This document shows positions 1-6,187 of a DNA stretch of 50,479 bases, piece after piece. Each line of letters opens with the position of its first letter. The first letter of the stretch is position 1. Origin of the DNA: Candidatus Woesearchaeota archaeon (GTDB lineage Archaea > Nanobdellota > Nanobdellia > Woesearchaeales > ARS49). The stretch lies in assembly GCA_003599055.1 (NCBI GenBank), contig QZIM01000013.1, positions 1 through 50,479 of the forward strand, in the 5' to 3' direction. The position numbers were made by a program, and so were the translations under genes. The notes below the pieces were generated by a model. That model searched no databases and was not told the DNA's origin. It saw only the letters and a list, made by a program, of their open reading frames with translations.

Positions 1-2
1 GG

Positions 3-20
3 CCATATTTAAAGATATGG
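3..20 (-). promoter_or_regulatory. TATA box within an inverted repeat, edge of window
   Basis: The 6-bp arms CCATAT and ATATGG flank TTAAAG. Read on the minus strand this contains CTTTAAATATGG, which matches the TATA boxes used elsewhere in the window. It probably drives a minus-strand gene lying before position 1. The inverted repeat over the box could be an operator, but that is inference. Confidence 0.35.
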
Positions 21-28
21 GTTAAATT

Positions 29-49
29 GAAAAGAAAAAAAGAGAAGAA
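29..49 (-). terminator. poly-T terminator after the 23-residue gene
   Basis: On the minus strand a run of about 20 pyrimidines (CTTCTCTTTTTTTCTTTTC) begins eight nucleotides after the stop codon of the microprotein gene. T-rich stretches of this kind terminate archaeal transcription. Confidence 0.5.
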
Positions 50-56
50 TCACGCA

Positions 57-128
57 TCAATTATCCCAGTCGTCTTCGTCAAAATCCTGCTCGAAGTCTT
101 CGTCGTCATCAGCAACCCAGTGTTTCAT
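57..128 (-). CDS. 23-residue acidic microprotein
   Basis: Product is 23 residues: MKHWVADDDEDF followed by EQDFDEDDWDN. Eleven residues are Asp or Glu and two are Trp. It is too short for normal gene callers, yet it has a full set of signals: a TATA box (TTTTATATA, 168-178) about 26 nt before a predicted transcription start near 146, a strong Shine-Dalgarno GGAGGTG six nucleotides before ATG, and a T-rich terminator straight after the stop. Function unknown. Acidic tails ending in aromatic residues can be protein-interaction peptides, but that is speculation. Neighbour upstream is the DUF5679 zinc ribbon, with a separate promoter. Confidence 0.7.
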   Translation of the reverse strand: MKHWVADDDEDFEQDFDEDDWDN

Positions 129-167
129 GGCCCACCTCCCTGACAGAACACATCAATGGAAACGCGC

Positions 168-178
168 TATATAAAACT
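168..178 (-). promoter_or_regulatory. TATA box of the 23-residue gene
   Basis: Minus strand reads TTTTATATA. Predicted start of transcription is near 146, giving an 18-nt leader that holds the GGAGGTG ribosome binding site. Confidence 0.55.
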
Positions 179-200
179 TGTGAACAAAAAAAAGGGAGGC

Positions 201-350
201 CTATTTGGCCTTGCCCATAATTCGAAAGACATTCGTCCCGCACTTGCCACACGTACCCTTCATCGCCTTCATACCGTTCTTCATTGTGGTCTCTTTTGCG
301 TTCTGAATCTCGACCTGCGCCTTACACTTCATACATCTTCCTTCAACCAT
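201..350 (-). CDS. DUF5679-type zinc-ribbon protein
   Basis: Product is 49 residues with two CxxC knuckles: MVEGRCMKCKAQVEI near the N-terminus and GTCGKCGTNVFRIMGKAK at the end, separated by a Lys/Met-rich stretch. This matches the small DUF5679 family common in archaea; similar ribbons occur at the C-terminus of topoisomerase I. The start was set at 350, not at an upstream in-frame codon (389), because GGAGGGTGAT lies four nucleotides before this ATG. A TATA box at 395-404 gives a leader of roughly 25 nt. Probable nucleic-acid or protein binding; no specific function can be assigned. Confidence 0.8.
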   Translation of the reverse strand: MVEGRCMKCKAQVEIQNAKETTMKNGMKAMKGTCGKCGTNVFRIMGKAK

Positions 351-431
351 CCGTATCACCCTCCTTAGGTAATAAGACGAGAAAACCAAAGACGATTTAT
401 AAGCCTTTTGGCGAATGAGTCTATAGATGAG

Positions 432-474
432 TGGTTGGTTGTCAGTTATCAGTGCTCAGTTATCGGAAATCGGT
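432..474 (+). repeat. degenerate heptad repeat array A
   Basis: Consecutive degenerate 7-mers GTTGTCA, GTTATCA, GTGCTCA, GTTATCG, GAAATCG. Lies between the 3' end of the DUF655 gene and the DUF5679 promoter. The same heptads, in the same orientation, recur at three other intergenic sites. Confidence 0.7.
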
Positions 475-516
475 TTCCGCTAATGAAAAAGCACCCAACG
501 CCGAATACTGCAAACA

Positions 517-1104
517 TTACACGTCCACAAAGAGCCGGTGCTTCTCCTGTCCCTCAAGCTCCTTGAGAATACGCCGCACGATGAGCTTTTCCGGGTCAGG
601 CATCAGCTTCACGCGCGCTTTTAAGTCAGTAAAACTCTCAAACGGCTTCTCATCCCGACGCTCGACGATTTCCCACATATGCTTCTTGCCCAAACCCGGC
701 AAGAGCTCAAGCTGGTGCATTCTCGTCGAAAGCGGCTGGCTCTTATTGAAAAACGTGACAAAACGCGCCTCATTTTTGCGAATCACGTCCTTGAGCACAA
801 GCTCAAGCGTACTTCGCGCGGTCGCGGTCAACTTGTCAAGACCAATTCGGCCAACAATATGGTGAATCTCATCACGCTTGCCCTCGCCCAAATAGACTTC
901 CTGCAAGGGCTGAATCTGCGCTTCCTTCTTCGGAACCAGCTCAAGCAGGACCAAATGCGTTTTCCCAATCGCCTGCACAAGCGGAGTCTTCCTATGCGAA
1001 GGACGCGTATCGAGCGGGCTGCCGTGCGGCAAAAAGTCTAGAACAACTGCAAATTCCTCCCGAACACGCTGCTCGGGTGACTCTCTCTCGTGTGTACTGT
1101 CCAT
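517..1104 (-). CDS. DUF655 family protein, putative RNA-binding
   Basis: Product is 195 residues. DUF655 proteins are archaeal, with an N-terminal OB-like region and a C-terminal helix-hairpin-helix. Here the LLPGLGKKHMWEIVERRDEK stretch near residue 140 is the hairpin and LIVRRILKELEG lies near the end. In archaea the gene sits next to rpl21e and rpoF, exactly as here, so a role in translation or rRNA biology is usually inferred. The ATG at 1104 is preferred over an upstream TTG because GAAGGGG precedes it closely. A TATA-like GTTTAAATA at 1162-1170 gives the gene its own promoter with a leader of about 40 nt. Confidence 0.88.
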   Translation of the reverse strand: MDSTHERESPEQRVREEFAVVLDFLPHGSPLDTRPSHRKTPLVQAIGKTHLVLLELVPKKEAQIQPLQEVYLGEGKRDEIHHIVGRIGLDKLTATARSTLELVLKDVIRKNEARFVTFFNKSQPLSTRMHQLELLPGLGKKHMWEIVERRDEKPFESFTDLKARVKLMPDPEKLIVRRILKELEGQEKHRLFVDV

Positions 1105-1176
1105 ACGCCCCTTCAATTGCCATATATAACATTCTCTAACAAAAAGTCAGAAGACGCGCTTGTTTAAATAAGTATT

Positions 1177-1216
1177 GGTAGCTGGTGGTCGGTTGTCAGT
1201 GCTCAGTTCTCAGAAC
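1177..1216 (+). repeat. degenerate heptad repeat array B
   Basis: Short run of the same heptads (GGTTGTCA, GTGCTCA, GTTCTCA) between the 3' end of rpoF and the DUF655 promoter. Confidence 0.65.
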
Positions 1217-1237
1217 CGAACGAGCAGCGAAAGAAGC

Positions 1238-1579
1238 TTACAAAAACTCGGCAACCGTGTCCGCAATCTTCTTGCAAGACTCCTGAGAAACCGTCACCTG
1301 ATAGCCCTGCAAGACCACCTTCACATCCTTTGCCGTCTTCGGCAAAGAGTCAACAATCTTGTGAAAATGAACGTCACGCAAGCGCGGCACGTCAAGCTTT
1401 TGCAGCTTGTCATACAACTCCTGCGCTTTCTTTGGCTCAAGGAAACCGCCACCCTCAAGATGGTCAAGCGTCTTTTGCGCACGGAAACCAAGCTCGGTGT
1501 CGCGCTCCTTGATTTTTTTCAATTCACCGTGCAACTCACTTGCATTCATCGGCGTTGACGAGAGAACCTTGAGCGCCAT
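1238..1579 (-). CDS. rpoF: RNA polymerase subunit F (Rpb4-like)
   Basis: Product is 113 residues, matching archaeal Rpo4/RpoF, which forms the stalk of RNA polymerase with Rpo7 and helps promoter opening and RNA contact. Visible features: N-terminal KVLSSTPMNASELHGELKKI and the HRDC-like C-terminal half with KTAKDVKVVLQGYQVTVSQE. Start ATG follows the L21e stop directly (TAAATG), so translation is probably coupled. The order rpl21e-rpoF-DUF655 is conserved in many archaea. No Rpo7 gene lies in the window. Confidence 0.9.
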   Translation of the reverse strand: MALKVLSSTPMNASELHGELKKIKERDTELGFRAQKTLDHLEGGGFLEPKKAQELYDKLQKLDVPRLRDVHFHKIVDSLPKTAKDVKVVLQGYQVTVSQESCKKIADTVAEFL

Positions 1580-1990
1580 TTATGCCTCCACCTTTGCCGC
1601 AACCTTGGACGCGGCAACCTTTGGCCTTGCCGCTGCCTTCGGCTTTGCCGCAGGCTTTTCCGCCTTCGCAGCCTTCGCCTGCTTTTGCGTAAGCGTTGCT
1701 GCAAGCTTTTTCAAATGAATCGGATGAACAATAACCATCTTGGTCTTGCCGCCGTCCTTAATCTCGAGCTTGTAACAGTCACCCTGCTTTCCGACAACAA
1801 AACCCGCCTTGCCGTGAAAACGCTGGTGATACAGCGCGTTCTGCACTGCCGGCTCTGCCACAAGAACCGCACGGTCACCTACGGCAAACGGCATAAAGTA
1901 CCTTGTGAGAGAGATTTTTCCGCGGCTCCTTGGCGTCTTGCGGAACAAACGCCTTGTACCCGCACGAGGCCCACCCTTTCTTGCTGACAT
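1580..1990 (-). CDS. rpl21e: 50S ribosomal protein L21e
   Basis: Product is 136 residues. The first 95 are a standard eL21 domain: basic start MSARKGGPRAGTRRLFRK, then the SH3-like FAVGDRAVLVAEPAVQN and KAGFVVGKQGDCYKLEIKDG. The last 35 or so residues are a low-complexity Lys/Ala/Pro tail not usual for eL21, which is about 95-100 residues in most archaea. The tail could add rRNA contacts in this lineage. Probably leaderless: TATA TTTATAAAC centred 27 nt before ATG. First gene of the L21e-RpoF unit. Confidence 0.93.
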   Translation of the reverse strand: MSARKGGPRAGTRRLFRKTPRSRGKISLTRYFMPFAVGDRAVLVAEPAVQNALYHQRFHGKAGFVVGKQGDCYKLEIKDGGKTKMVIVHPIHLKKLAATLTQKQAKAAKAEKPAAKPKAAARPKVAASKVAAKVEA

Positions 1991-2011
1991 AGCACGCAGG
2001 GCGAGAATGGG

Positions 2012-2021
2012 GGTTTATAAA
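2012..2021 (-). promoter_or_regulatory. TATA box of rpl21e
   Basis: Minus strand reads CTTTATAAACC, centred about 27 nt upstream of the L21e start codon, so the transcript should begin at or next to the ATG. Confidence 0.6.
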
Positions 2022-2033
2022 GGTTGCTGTTTG

Positions 2034-2118
2034 GTATTGGTCGTTGGTAGCTGGTTGTTTGTGGTTTGTGGTTTGTGGTTGGTAGTTGGTGCCCGGTTCT
2101 CAGTTATCGGTTTTCAGG
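2034..2118 (+). repeat. degenerate heptad repeat array C
   Basis: Longest array: GGTTTGT units repeated in tandem, flanked by GGTAGCT, GTTCTCA, GTTATCG and GTTTTCA relatives. It fills most of the divergent intergenic region between rpl21e and the surface-protein gene. Confidence 0.7.
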
Positions 2119-2203
2119 CACAAAGCGGCAAAGGGCACACTATCCGAAAAATGCAAAAGATTAAAAAACACGCACGCACTCAAAAAAACAAAAAAAAGAA
2201 GCG

Positions 2204-2821
2204 ATGAGAATTGAAATAAACATTACCAAAAAACACGCAGCACTCTTTGCCGCGCTCACAACACTTCTTATTGCAACTATTATGGCCACGGCATTCGGCG
2301 GCAACAACCCTACGGTTCTTGGCCACAGCGGCGGAGAAATCGACGTTGCGGGCCTCTCCGGCAGCGCGCCATCCCTGAGCGTCGGCAGCGCAACAAACGC
2401 AAACTTTGCAACAACCGCAGGGTCTGCGACGACTGCCAACAGCGCGACCACGGCGAGTTCCGCCACCACTGCAAGCGCGTGCAATAACGATGCCCAATGT
2501 GAAATGTCCGCAGGATTCGTTCAGGGCGGAAGCGTAACGTTCACCAATAATCTTGCAGGCATCGCGTGGAGCAGCATCGCAAGCGGAACTCCCCTTATTA
2601 CGGCAAACGGCAACCTTGAAATCGGAACCTCTCCAGGCGGACCAGTGGTAAGCACACTCCTTCAGGCAGGAAATGTCATCGTCATTCGCGCACAAAGCGG
2701 CGGCGGAGCGAGCGGACGCGCACTCTGCAAAGGCGGCGGCGGAATTACCTCCGTTGGAGCCATCGGCGTGTGCTCAAGCGGCGTTGACGGCGCAGGCGGC
2801 TGCACGTGCAGCGCATCATAA
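2204..2821 (+). CDS. secreted/surface protein, AFGxxNPxVxGHS family (member 1)
   Basis: Product is 205 residues. Start MRIEINITKKH, then one hydrophobic segment (residues 11-30), then the family motif AFGGNNPTVLGHSGGEIDV (30-48) and GLSGSAPSL. Residues 60-95 are an Ala/Ser/Thr/Asn repeat of the type ATTANSATTASSATT, resembling the stalk repeats of phage and bacterial fibre proteins. The C-terminal part is Gly- and Cys-rich (ALCKGGGG, CTCSAS). One TM segment or uncleaved signal suggests an extracytoplasmic, membrane-tethered protein. Five relatives lie at 34.9-45.2 kb. Followed by the Cys-rich lipoprotein gene, a pairing seen twice. Function unknown. Confidence 0.75.
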   Translation: MRIEINITKKHAALFAALTTLLIATIMATAFGGNNPTVLGHSGGEIDVAGLSGSAPSLSVGSATNANFATTAGSATTANSATTASSATTASACNNDAQCEMSAGFVQGGSVTFTNNLAGIAWSSIASGTPLITANGNLEIGTSPGGPVVSTLLQAGNVIVIRAQSGGGASGRALCKGGGGITSVGAIGVCSSGVDGAGGCTCSAS

Positions 2822-2854
2822 CTGATATAAGCACCTTCTCAAATAAGAATCAGC

Positions 2855-3583
2855 ATGAGACACATATTACTCCTTATCCTTTGCGCCTGCGCCGTATGCC
2901 CGCCCGGAACCATCCCGGCAAACCAGACCTCAGGACCGGTCTGCATTTCCGACATTTCTTACTGCAACACGGATACTGACTGCGCAACGGCAAAATTCTC
3001 GTGTGAGCTGCCGTGCGAAAACCTGCCCGTGAACGTGAAAAACCTCGAGAAAGCCAAGGCAAAAGAACAACTCTGCAACCGCGAAAACGCATCGTGCAGG
3101 CTCAGCCCGGAAATCGTGCAAACGTGGTGCGAAGAACACCTGTGCAGGACGCGCACGCTGTATGCAGAAGACTTTGTCACAAGCCCAACACTCCTGCCCG
3201 TAACGAACGACTCCTTTGCCTGCTCCACACGTGACAACGGAAACGTAACCCTGCATTTCTTCATCCAAAACAACGCGCCCCTTGCACTTGAAACGCTCGA
3301 AGGACTCGTTGTTGGAGATACGCCAACCGGCTCAGAAGCTGCACCCTATGAGTTCGCCCTGCTTCCCCTTATCACCGCACCCATCCCAAAAAACGCGCAA
3401 CGGCAAATCAGCGTGTCAGTTCCTATCGCTCTTGGGAATCCGACCACGCTCACCCTCTACCCGTCCCAACACATTTTCTTCGGAAACATCGACGCAGGAA
3501 TTGTTACCCGACGAGTCGCGCCCACCCGCATTGAAAACATCACCCGCTGCACAACCTCACCATTTGCCAATCGAAGAGTTTAA
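2855..3583 (+). CDS. Cys-rich lipoprotein-like protein (paralogue 1)
   Basis: Product is 242 residues. Hydrophobic start MRHILLLILCACAVCPPG suggests a signal peptide ending in a lipobox-like Cys (residue 10 or 12). A Cys framework follows: VCISDISYCNTDTDCATAKF, SCELPC, QLCNRENASCRL, WCEEHLC. The spacing matches the gene at 37645-38349 although overall identity is modest, so the two are paralogues. The second half is beta-rich without Cys until near the end. Probably disulfide-bonded and exported. Lies 33 nt after a surface-family gene in the same direction; no clear Shine-Dalgarno. No function can be assigned. Confidence 0.72.
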   Translation: MRHILLLILCACAVCPPGTIPANQTSGPVCISDISYCNTDTDCATAKFSCELPCENLPVNVKNLEKAKAKEQLCNRENASCRLSPEIVQTWCEEHLCRTRTLYAEDFVTSPTLLPVTNDSFACSTRDNGNVTLHFFIQNNAPLALETLEGLVVGDTPTGSEAAPYEFALLPLITAPIPKNAQRQISVSVPIALGNPTTLTLYPSQHIFFGNIDAGIVTRRVAPTRIENITRCTTSPFANRRV

Positions 3584-3675
3584 ATACATCCGCACCCCAT
3601 TGTCGAGTGACGGCAACAATGTTGCCGACCTCGCGCGCTAACGCACGCGATAGAGAAATGCCAAAATTGGTGTGA
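3579..3675 (+). promoter_or_regulatory. sepF promoter and structured leader
   Basis: TATA TTTAAATAC (3579-3587) overlaps the stop codon of the preceding gene and predicts a start near 3610. The leader of about 78 nt has a perfect 7-bp hairpin, CGGCAAC-AAT-GTTGCCG (3611-3627), and a second imperfect GC-rich hairpin around 3631-3650. An 18-codon open frame beginning ATG TTG CCG (3619) ends at 3675, inside the Shine-Dalgarno region. Most first genes in this window lack any leader, so this one stands out. Confidence 0.5.
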
Positions 3676-3687
3676 GGTGTTGTGAAT

Positions 3688-4080
3688 ATGGGACTATTTT
3701 CCAGCATAAAAGACAAGTTTTCCACTCCGAAATACAGCGAGATGGAACAAGAAAGCGAATACGTTGAACTCGAACAGGACGGCGAAGTTGCGCGCAGCAA
3801 AGTCTTGGTGCGCCCGTTTATGCTTGACGCATTTGATGACGTAAAGCCCGTCCTTGACTCGCTTCGCGAAGGATACACTATTGCCCTTGTCAACATCCGG
3901 CCGCTCAAAGACAAAGACCTCGTCGAACTCAAGCGCGCAATCAACAAAATCAAGAAAACCGCCGAAGCAATCGACGGAGAAATCGCAGGATTCGGCGACG
4001 ACTTCCTTGTCGTCACACCCTCATTTGCAAGCATTTACCGCTCAAAGCAAATGAAGGCAGTCCAGCACGACGCGGAATAA
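3688..4080 (+). CDS. sepF: cell division protein SepF
   Basis: Product is 130 residues, the usual size for archaeal SepF. In archaea SepF anchors the FtsZ ring to the membrane. Residues 1-12 (MGLFSSIKDKFS) form the expected amphipathic membrane-targeting helix, then an acidic linker, then the SepF core (about 40-125): KVLVRPFMLDAFDDVKPVLD, ALVNIRPLKDKDLVELKRAI, and GEIAGFGDDFLVVTPS. ATG at 3688 is preferred over GTG at 3682 because GAGGTG sits eight nucleotides upstream. Ends one base before the convergent endonuclease V-like gene. No ftsZ in the window. Confidence 0.88.
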   Translation: MGLFSSIKDKFSTPKYSEMEQESEYVELEQDGEVARSKVLVRPFMLDAFDDVKPVLDSLREGYTIALVNIRPLKDKDLVELKRAINKIKKTAEAIDGEIAGFGDDFLVVTPSFASIYRSKQMKAVQHDAE

Positions 4081-4767
4081 CTACATTATTTCTTCAATTA
4101 CTTCTTCTTTTTGCTCAGGCACTTTGCCCAAGCGCAAGTCATCCGCTGCGCGCTTTGCCACGCGGTGTGCAACGTGAAGCATCTCGGGCAGTTTGTGCGG
4201 GTGAACAACGCAACGCTTCAAAATCTCAACAGATGTGCCAATTGAGAGCATATGGCCCGGAGAAACAAAGAGGTCGTTTGCGTGCTCTTTTGCGCGGAAC
4301 GTCCTTCCGCGCACCTCATCCTCAACAACAACATCCGCGCCTTCAACACGGCCATCAACAACGCTCTTGGCACAGCCAACCGTCGGCTTGCCAAGCTCAA
4401 CCCCCACAAATGTTGCAAGACCCGCCTTTTTGGGGTGCGCGATTCCGGGGCCCGAAACGACGAGAACGTCCGGCTCGTATTCAAGGTCATAATACAACTG
4501 GCAAATAAGCGGGCCGTCACGGAACGCCTGCAGGCCGGGAACGTAATTCATCACCTGCGGAAGCGCCTGCGTTTTTTTCTCAACGATTTTGAGCGTTTGG
4601 AACTCCATTACGACCGCAGAAACAATAGCCTGGCTTCCGATATAGGCAACGTCAAAACCGGCGACGTACTTTATGTTTTCAATTGAGATTCGGTCATCTG
4701 CAACGGCCTGCCTCTCCAGCTCATCCTGACGCTGGCTGATTTCGGAAAATTGTACGCTTGGCTTCAT
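4081..4767 (-). CDS. nfi: endonuclease V family protein with altered active site
   Basis: Product is 228 residues. The fold signature is clear: KYVAGFDVAYIGSQAIVSAV, YVPGLQAFRDGP, GIAHPKKAGLATFVGVEL, KPTVGCAKS, VSPGHMLSI, and KLPEMLHVAHR. Endonuclease V cuts DNA or RNA 3' to inosine using three metal-binding acids. The first Asp (FDVAY) is present, but the usual Glu in FRE is Asp here, and the usual Asp in DGHG is Ser (VVSGPGIAHP, about residue 108). The protein may therefore be inactive or use a different chemistry. TATA at 4808-4816, short leader with GGGTGGG near the ATG. Ends in an acidic EEVIEEIM tail. Confidence 0.82.
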   Translation of the reverse strand: MKPSVQFSEISQRQDELERQAVADDRISIENIKYVAGFDVAYIGSQAIVSAVVMEFQTLKIVEKKTQALPQVMNYVPGLQAFRDGPLICQLYYDLEYEPDVLVVSGPGIAHPKKAGLATFVGVELGKPTVGCAKSVVDGRVEGADVVVEDEVRGRTFRAKEHANDLFVSPGHMLSIGTSVEILKRCVVHPHKLPEMLHVAHRVAKRAADDLRLGKVPEQKEEVIEEIM

Positions 4768-4805
4768 TGAAACCCACCCTTTTCAGACAGGAATGTGGAG
4801 TTTTT

Positions 4806-4817
4806 AGTATATAAATG
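4806..4817 (-). promoter_or_regulatory. TATA box of the endonuclease V-like gene
   Basis: Minus strand reads CATTTATATACT, predicting a start near 4785 and a leader of about 18 nt. The 158-nt divergent region also holds the promoter of the plus-strand gene at 4926. Confidence 0.5.
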
Positions 4818-4892
4818 TTTCTAAATTCATCATCTTAGAGTGGTTAAAATAAATGTGTCAAAATGACCTAAATGATGCAAAAAAGTCATATA

Positions 4893-4900
4893 ATTTATAA
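4893..4900 (+). promoter_or_regulatory. TATA box of the gene at 4926
   Basis: ATTTATAA centred about 29 nt before the GTG at 4926, which implies a leaderless or nearly leaderless message. Confidence 0.5.
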
Positions 4901-4925
4901 AGAACCGTTGCGCACTTTGCACTGA

Positions 4926-5402
4926 GTGAAGATGAGCTTAGCAGACCGATTGCACCTTTGCGCAAAACAGTGCCCGACCCTTGCCCCTGAAGTTCAGGAA
5001 AGCGACCTTGCACTGCTTGACGCAATCCTTGCCGAACAAGAACCGACAGAAAACCCGTACATCGCGCCAAAAAATGAACACACGCCCAGCCGCAAAGAAA
5101 CGGCAAAACGCAGCGCGCGCTACGCACTCCAGCAATTCTACCACCACCCGCGCGCGTACGGCCGCGAAGAGCGGGAGACGCTTATCCACGACGCCTGCAC
5201 CCTTCTGACCATCGCTGACGCACACGAAGAACACGCACGCGTCACCTACCTTGTTGACGCCCTCTACGCGCTTGCCGTCGAGCGCGACATACGCGCATTT
5301 GACCTGCGCACACAGGAAATAGGGCTCGCTTCTGCAACAAAAGAGCAATACGGAAACGCCCTACCTGAAGTCCAGAATTATATGCTCGACAAATTCCGCT
5401 AG
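4926..5402 (+). CDS. hypothetical protein
   Basis: Product is 158 residues, hydrophilic and mostly helical by eye, with no membrane segment. Not recognised. It has two Cys near the N-terminus (LCAKQCP) and a long helix-forming centre (ARYALQQFYHHP, VTYLVDALYALAVERDI). Either GTG at 4926 or ATG two codons later could start it; neither has a Shine-Dalgarno, which suits a leaderless message from the TATA at 4893-4900. Its stop overlaps the stop of the convergent 49-residue gene by four bases. Codon use resembles neighbours, so it is probably a real gene. Confidence 0.65.
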   Translation: MKMSLADRLHLCAKQCPTLAPEVQESDLALLDAILAEQEPTENPYIAPKNEHTPSRKETAKRSARYALQQFYHHPRAYGREERETLIHDACTLLTIADAHEEHARVTYLVDALYALAVERDIRAFDLRTQEIGLASATKEQYGNALPEVQNYMLDKFR

Positions 5403-5548
5403 CGAAGCAACTTCTTGATACGCTGCTCAACCGCAGCCTCGCGCAGCCGGATTTGCTCCTCAAGATGTTTCACAATGATTTGCGCGTCAAGCAACTTTAA
5501 GTCAAGAAAATCATCCGCGATGAGAAATTCAGGCTTCACCTGTTTCAT
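5399..5548 (-). CDS. 49-residue protein coupled to the ZPR1-type gene
   Basis: Product is 49 residues, beginning MKQVKPEFLIADDFLDLK and continuing as a charged amphipathic helix (AQIIVKHLEEQIRLREAAVE, then QRIKKLLR). Its ATG overlaps the TGA of the ZPR1-type gene as ATGA, the standard sign of translational coupling in this genome. The Leu/Ile spacing would allow a short coiled coil. It is likely to act with or be dosed with the ZPR1-type protein; function unknown. Convergent four-base overlap with the gene at 4926-5402. Confidence 0.68.
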   Translation of the reverse strand: MKQVKPEFLIADDFLDLKLLDAQIIVKHLEEQIRLREAAVEQRIKKLLR

Positions 5549-6090
5549 AGTTTAGACCTCACTGCTTTATCCGACACGATGGCACTGTTGCCCGTCGCAT
5601 CCTCAATAATAATCTTAAGCTTCTCAGAACCCCACAACACGTTCTGCAGCTTCTTGAGCAAATTCTTTGCCTTCTTCCTATCCTCGTCATCTTCCGCAGA
5701 ATCACGCAAAAGCTCAACTTGCTTCTTAAAACGCATAATCAGCCCTTCAATGTTTGTCACAAACCCTTCCGCGTTCACGCCCGGCTCAAGAGAGCCCACG
5801 TGCGGAATCTTCACAAAACCCTCAGAAGAACGAATAACACGCACATTCAAGTCATCCTTGCCCGACACCTCAAATGTGTACTTGCACGGCTCACGCTGCT
5901 CGGCCGCCTCAACATCAGACTTGTGATACTTGCAGTTTGAACAGTGCATCCCAAAGACAAACACCTTGCCAAAAAAAGGCACTTCGGATACCCCTTCTGT
6001 CAGCGTCAGGTTCTTCGTTCTGCACATCGGACAGAGCTGCCCTGCAAGCGACTCAGACTGCAATTCCTTAACCTCTGCTTCTTTTGCCAT
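5545..6090 (-). CDS. ZPR1 zinc-finger domain protein
   Basis: Product is 181 residues, the archaeal single-domain form of ZPR1. The zinc finger is LCPMCRTKNLTLTE (about residues 19-32) paired with GMHCSNCKYHKSDVE (48-62), followed by the family's beta-rich core ending NSAIVSDKAVRSKL. Eukaryotic ZPR1 binds elongation factor 1A and acts as its folding chaperone; a similar role in archaea is plausible but unproven. TATA CTTTTTAAGC (6114-6124) centred about 27 nt before ATG implies a leaderless message. Operon with the 49-residue gene. Confidence 0.85.
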   Translation of the reverse strand: MAKEAEVKELQSESLAGQLCPMCRTKNLTLTEGVSEVPFFGKVFVFGMHCSNCKYHKSDVEAAEQREPCKYTFEVSGKDDLNVRVIRSSEGFVKIPHVGSLEPGVNAEGFVTNIEGLIMRFKKQVELLRDSAEDDEDRKKAKNLLKKLQNVLWGSEKLKIIIEDATGNSAIVSDKAVRSKL

Positions 6091-6113
6091 TCACCGCCAA
6101 AAATAGAGGAACT

Positions 6114-6124
6114 GCTTAAAAAGC
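6114..6124 (-). promoter_or_regulatory. TATA box of the ZPR1-type gene
   Basis: GCTTTTTAAGC on the minus strand, about 27 nt before the start codon. It stands back to back with the plus-strand TATA at 6157-6165. Confidence 0.55.
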
Positions 6125-6156
6125 TTGTGGGCAGAATACCAGTCCAGTGAATAAAT

Positions 6157-6165
6157 GCTTAAATG
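6157..6165 (+). promoter_or_regulatory. TATA box of the Rad50-like gene
   Basis: GCTTAAATG centred about 27 nt before the ATG at 6188; the message should be leaderless. Confidence 0.55.
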
Positions 6166-6187
6166 AAAGCAGACACCCCCAAAAACC

